From Streptomyces luomodiensis (GTDB taxonomy: Bacteria; Actinomycetota; Actinomycetes; Streptomycetales; Streptomycetaceae), in contig NZ_CP117522.1 in NCBI RefSeq assembly GCF_031679605.1, positions 9,486,001 through 9,550,000 on the forward strand: a DNA stretch of 64,000 nucleotides, in the 5' to 3' direction. The notes beneath the pieces were generated by a model. The model saw only the letters and a program-made list of their open reading frames with translations. It searched no databases and was not told the origin of the DNA. This document shows positions 61,998 through 64,000 of this stretch, piece by piece (positions within the stretch are counted from its first letter, which is position 1; every line of letters begins with the position of its first letter). The position numbers were made by a program, and so were the translations under genes.

Positions 61998-62961
61998 CCG
62001 CCCCCAACTGTACGTCGACTCCGCCAGGGTGTGCGTCGTCACCGACCTCGGCCGGGTCGCGGGACCCGCGCGAGGACTCGCCGTCAACGGCGCCCTCGAC
62101 CAGTTCGCCGCCCGCGCCGCCAACGCCCTGGTCGGCAACGCGCCCACGGACCCGCTCATCGAGGCCACCGGCTTCGGGATCACCTTCCGGCCCAGCCACG
62201 ACGTCCTGCTGTCCGTCACCGGCGCGCCCGCCGAACCCGCCGTCGACGGCCGTGCCCACCCGGCCTGGACGCCGCTGTCGGTGCGCGCGGGCGAGACGGT
62301 GCGGGTCGGCATCTCCGACGCCGGACTGCGTGCCTACGTCGCCGTACACGGGTCCTTCGACGTGCCCCGGCTGATGGGGAGCTGCGCACCGGACTCGATG
62401 ATCGGGTTCGGGACCCAGGTCGCCTCCGGCACCGTGCTGCCGCTGCTGCGCTCCCACCCGCCGCTGGTCAACCGCCGCTTCGGTGCCACCGTGTTCCACT
62501 TCGGCATCCCCCGCGACGTCGGCCGGGTCTGCTCGGTCCTGGACGTGGTCGACGGGCCGGACGCCGCCGAGTTCGGGCCGGGGCTCCAGCGGCTGTACGA
62601 CTCCCCGTACACGGTCACCCCGCGCATCAACCATGTCGGGATGCGGGTCGCCGGACCCGTGCCCCGGCGGTCGGTCACCGGGGAGGTGCTCTCCCGCGGG
62701 GTGCCGATCGGCGCGGTCGAGGCCCCGACCGGTGACGAACTGCTCGTTCTGATGCGCGGCCGCGGCATCACCGCGGGATACCCGGTCCTCGCGGTGCTCA
62801 CCTCCCGTGCCCTGGACCACGCGGCGCAGCTCAGACCGGGCCAGACCATCCGCTTCCACCGCACGACCGCGTCCGCCGCCACCGCCGCCTACCTGGAGCG
62901 GCGCCGTCTGCTGGACCGCGTCGCCCTGCGCGCGCGCACGGCCTTCGCGGCACTCGTGTGA
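61990..62961 (+). CDS. pxpC: 5-oxoprolinase subunit C (KipA/biotin-dependent carboxyltransferase family, 323 aa)
   Basis: Overlaps pxpB by 8 bp. PxpC/KipA pattern: VVTDLGRVAGPARGLAVNGALD, ANALVGNAPTDPLIEAT, RAYVAVHGSFDVPRLMGS, HVGMRVAGP and RGITAGYPVLAVL. It completes the three-subunit 5-oxoprolinase. A GGAGAGAAGG ribosome binding site for the next gene follows the stop. Confidence 0.93.
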   Translation: MTDRPQLYVDSARVCVVTDLGRVAGPARGLAVNGALDQFAARAANALVGNAPTDPLIEATGFGITFRPSHDVLLSVTGAPAEPAVDGRAHPAWTPLSVRAGETVRVGISDAGLRAYVAVHGSFDVPRLMGSCAPDSMIGFGTQVASGTVLPLLRSHPPLVNRRFGATVFHFGIPRDVGRVCSVLDVVDGPDAAEFGPGLQRLYDSPYTVTPRINHVGMRVAGPVPRRSVTGEVLSRGVPIGAVEAPTGDELLVLMRGRGITAGYPVLAVLTSRALDHAAQLRPGQTIRFHRTTASAATAAYLERRRLLDRVALRARTAFAALV

Positions 62962-62981
62962 CCCACCCAAGGAGAGAAGGA

Positions 62982-64000
62982 ATGACGAACCCCACAACGC
63001 TCCGGGCGCCCGCGCCGGCCGAGCGCATGTCCCGTGTCAAGGAGTCACCGAGTTCCCGGGTCGCGGACCGGGTACGGGAGTTCCAGGCGGCGGGCCGCAA
63101 GGTGCTGCCGCTGACGATCGGCGAACCCGACTTCGACACCCCCGACCATGTGAAGGAAGCGGCCATAGCCGCGATCCGCGCCGGGGAGACCAAATACACC
63201 TCGGCCAACGGCACCCCCGCGTTGCAGAAGGCCATCACCGCCCGGCTGCTGAGGAAGACCGGGCAGTCCTACGCAGGGGACGAGATCTGCGTGGGCGGCG
63301 GCGCGAAACAGCTCATCTTCCTGGCCTTCATGGCCACTCTCGACGAAGGCGACGAGGTCATCGTCCCGGCCCCGTACTGGGTGTCGTATCCGGACATGGT
63401 CACGGTCAACGGCGGGCGGCCCGTCACCGTCGCCACCACGGCGGACGAGGGGTACAAGCTCACCCCGGACCAGCTCCGCGAGGCCATCACCGACCGGACC
63501 ACCTGGGTCGTGCTCAACACGCCCAACAACCCCACGGGCGCCGTCTACAGCGAGTCGGAGCTGCGCGGCCTCACCGATGTCGTCCGCGCCCACCCGCACG
63601 TCTCGATCCTCTGCGACGAGATCTACGACGAGATCAACTATGGCGCGCGACCGGTTCCCAGCGCGGTGACCGTCGCCCCCGACCTGCGGAGGAGGATCTT
63701 CCTCGTCAACGGTGTGTCGAAGGCGTACGCCATGACCGGATGGCGGATCGGCTACGGCGCGGGAGCGGCCGGGCTCTGCGCCGCCATCGGCACGCTCCAG
63801 TCGCAGAGTTCGTCCTGCCCGTCCTCCGTGAGCCAGGCCGCGGCGGTCGCGGCGCTCGACGGCGGGCGTGAGTTCATCGACCGCACCGTGGGCATCTACA
63901 CCGAGCGACGGGACCTCCTCGTCTCGGGCCTTGCCGCGATCGACGGACTGCGACCGACCGCCCCCGAGGGGGGCTTCTACGTCTGGGTCGACGCCTCCGC
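62982..64000 (+). CDS. Class I/II aminotransferase, aspartate aminotransferase-like (3' end outside window)
   Basis: ATG at 62982 follows GGAGAGAAGG; the frame is open to the window end (about 340 codons), so the C-terminus is missing. Fold-type I PLP features: LTIGEPDFDTP, GGGAKQLIFLA, VIVPAPYWVSYP, NTPNNPTG, CDEIYDEINYG and the PLP Lys in NGVSKAYAMTGWRIGY. It would move an amino group from an amino acid to a 2-oxo acid. Being 20 bp after pxpC, it may use glutamate from 5-oxoproline. Confidence 0.9.
   Translation, partial: MTNPTTLRAPAPAERMSRVKESPSSRVADRVREFQAAGRKVLPLTIGEPDFDTPDHVKEAAIAAIRAGETKYTSANGTPALQKAITARLLRKTGQSYAGDEICVGGGAKQLIFLAFMATLDEGDEVIVPAPYWVSYPDMVTVNGGRPVTVATTADEGYKLTPDQLREAITDRTTWVVLNTPNNPTGAVYSESELRGLTDVVRAHPHVSILCDEIYDEINYGARPVPSAVTVAPDLRRRIFLVNGVSKAYAMTGWRIGYGAGAAGLCAAIGTLQSQSSSCPSSVSQAAAVAALDGGREFIDRTVGIYTERRDLLVSGLAAIDGLRPTAPEGGFYVWVDAS

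Overview
The window is high-GC actinobacterial DNA, almost certainly Streptomyces or a close relative. The evidence is strong G/C third-position bias, many GTG and TTG starts, chains of ATGA/GTGA-overlapping genes, an NRPS cluster, a SpoIIE-phosphatase/anti-sigma fusion and a rare TTA leucine codon in a secondary-metabolism gene. No tRNA, rRNA, CRISPR array, complete insertion sequence or prophage was recognised.

Region 1 (1-16026) is a compact peptide biosynthesis cluster. On the + strand are a 5'-cut ABC exporter, an NRPS with half a condensation domain followed by A-PCP, a PGM1-type ATP-grasp amide ligase and a free carrier protein. Converging on the - strand are PCP-C-A-PCP-TE, an unusual Cys-nucleophile thioesterase-like protein, A-PCP and A-PCP-C. 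Coexistence of thiotemplate modules with an ATP-grasp ligase suggests a short hybrid peptide; the product is unknown.

Region 2 (16496-21235) is a nitrogen-scavenging operon: a possible GlnR box, a GntR/FCD regulator, an NCS1 permease, a biuret amidohydrolase-like cysteine hydrolase and an allophanate hydrolase. A truncated adenylation-domain relic lies at its end.

Region 3 (21919-28272) has a three-domain glycosyltransferase fusion (GT32-like, GT2, Anp1-like), a small secreted Cys protein, a GT2 enzyme, and a divergent PAS/GAF/SpoIIE/HATPase signalling protein.

Region 4 (28413-54705) is a large catabolic island headed by a TetR regulator. Two nearly identical promoters carry the same CGACA-N3-TGTCG operator between -35 and -10. 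One drives an MHS-type MFS transporter and an MmgE/PrpD protein. The other drives a tightly packed run of about 22 kb: HyuA/HyuB, acyl-CoA ligase, cyclase-family hydrolase, thiolase-like protein with DUF35 partner, LLM monooxygenase, indolepyruvate:ferredoxin oxidoreductase, FAD oxidase, Zn alcohol dehydrogenase, CoA transferase, aldehyde dehydrogenase, propeller lipoprotein, acyl-CoA dehydrogenase and HTD2/MaoC hydratase. Two tiny in-frame ORFs look like internal-deletion relics of larger family members. The substrate is unknown; CoA-thioester degradation of a carboxylic or lactam/hydantoin-like compound is the general inference.

Region 5 (54736-64000) holds an APH-like kinase and a beta-propeller protein, NADP-glutamate dehydrogenase behind a possible GlnR box, a galactonate-dehydratase-like enolase, and divergently a 5-oxoprolinase pxpABC set followed by an aminotransferase cut by the window end. 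Biuret/allophanate, 5-oxoproline and glutamate metabolism together give the accessory part of the window a nitrogen-assimilation flavour.
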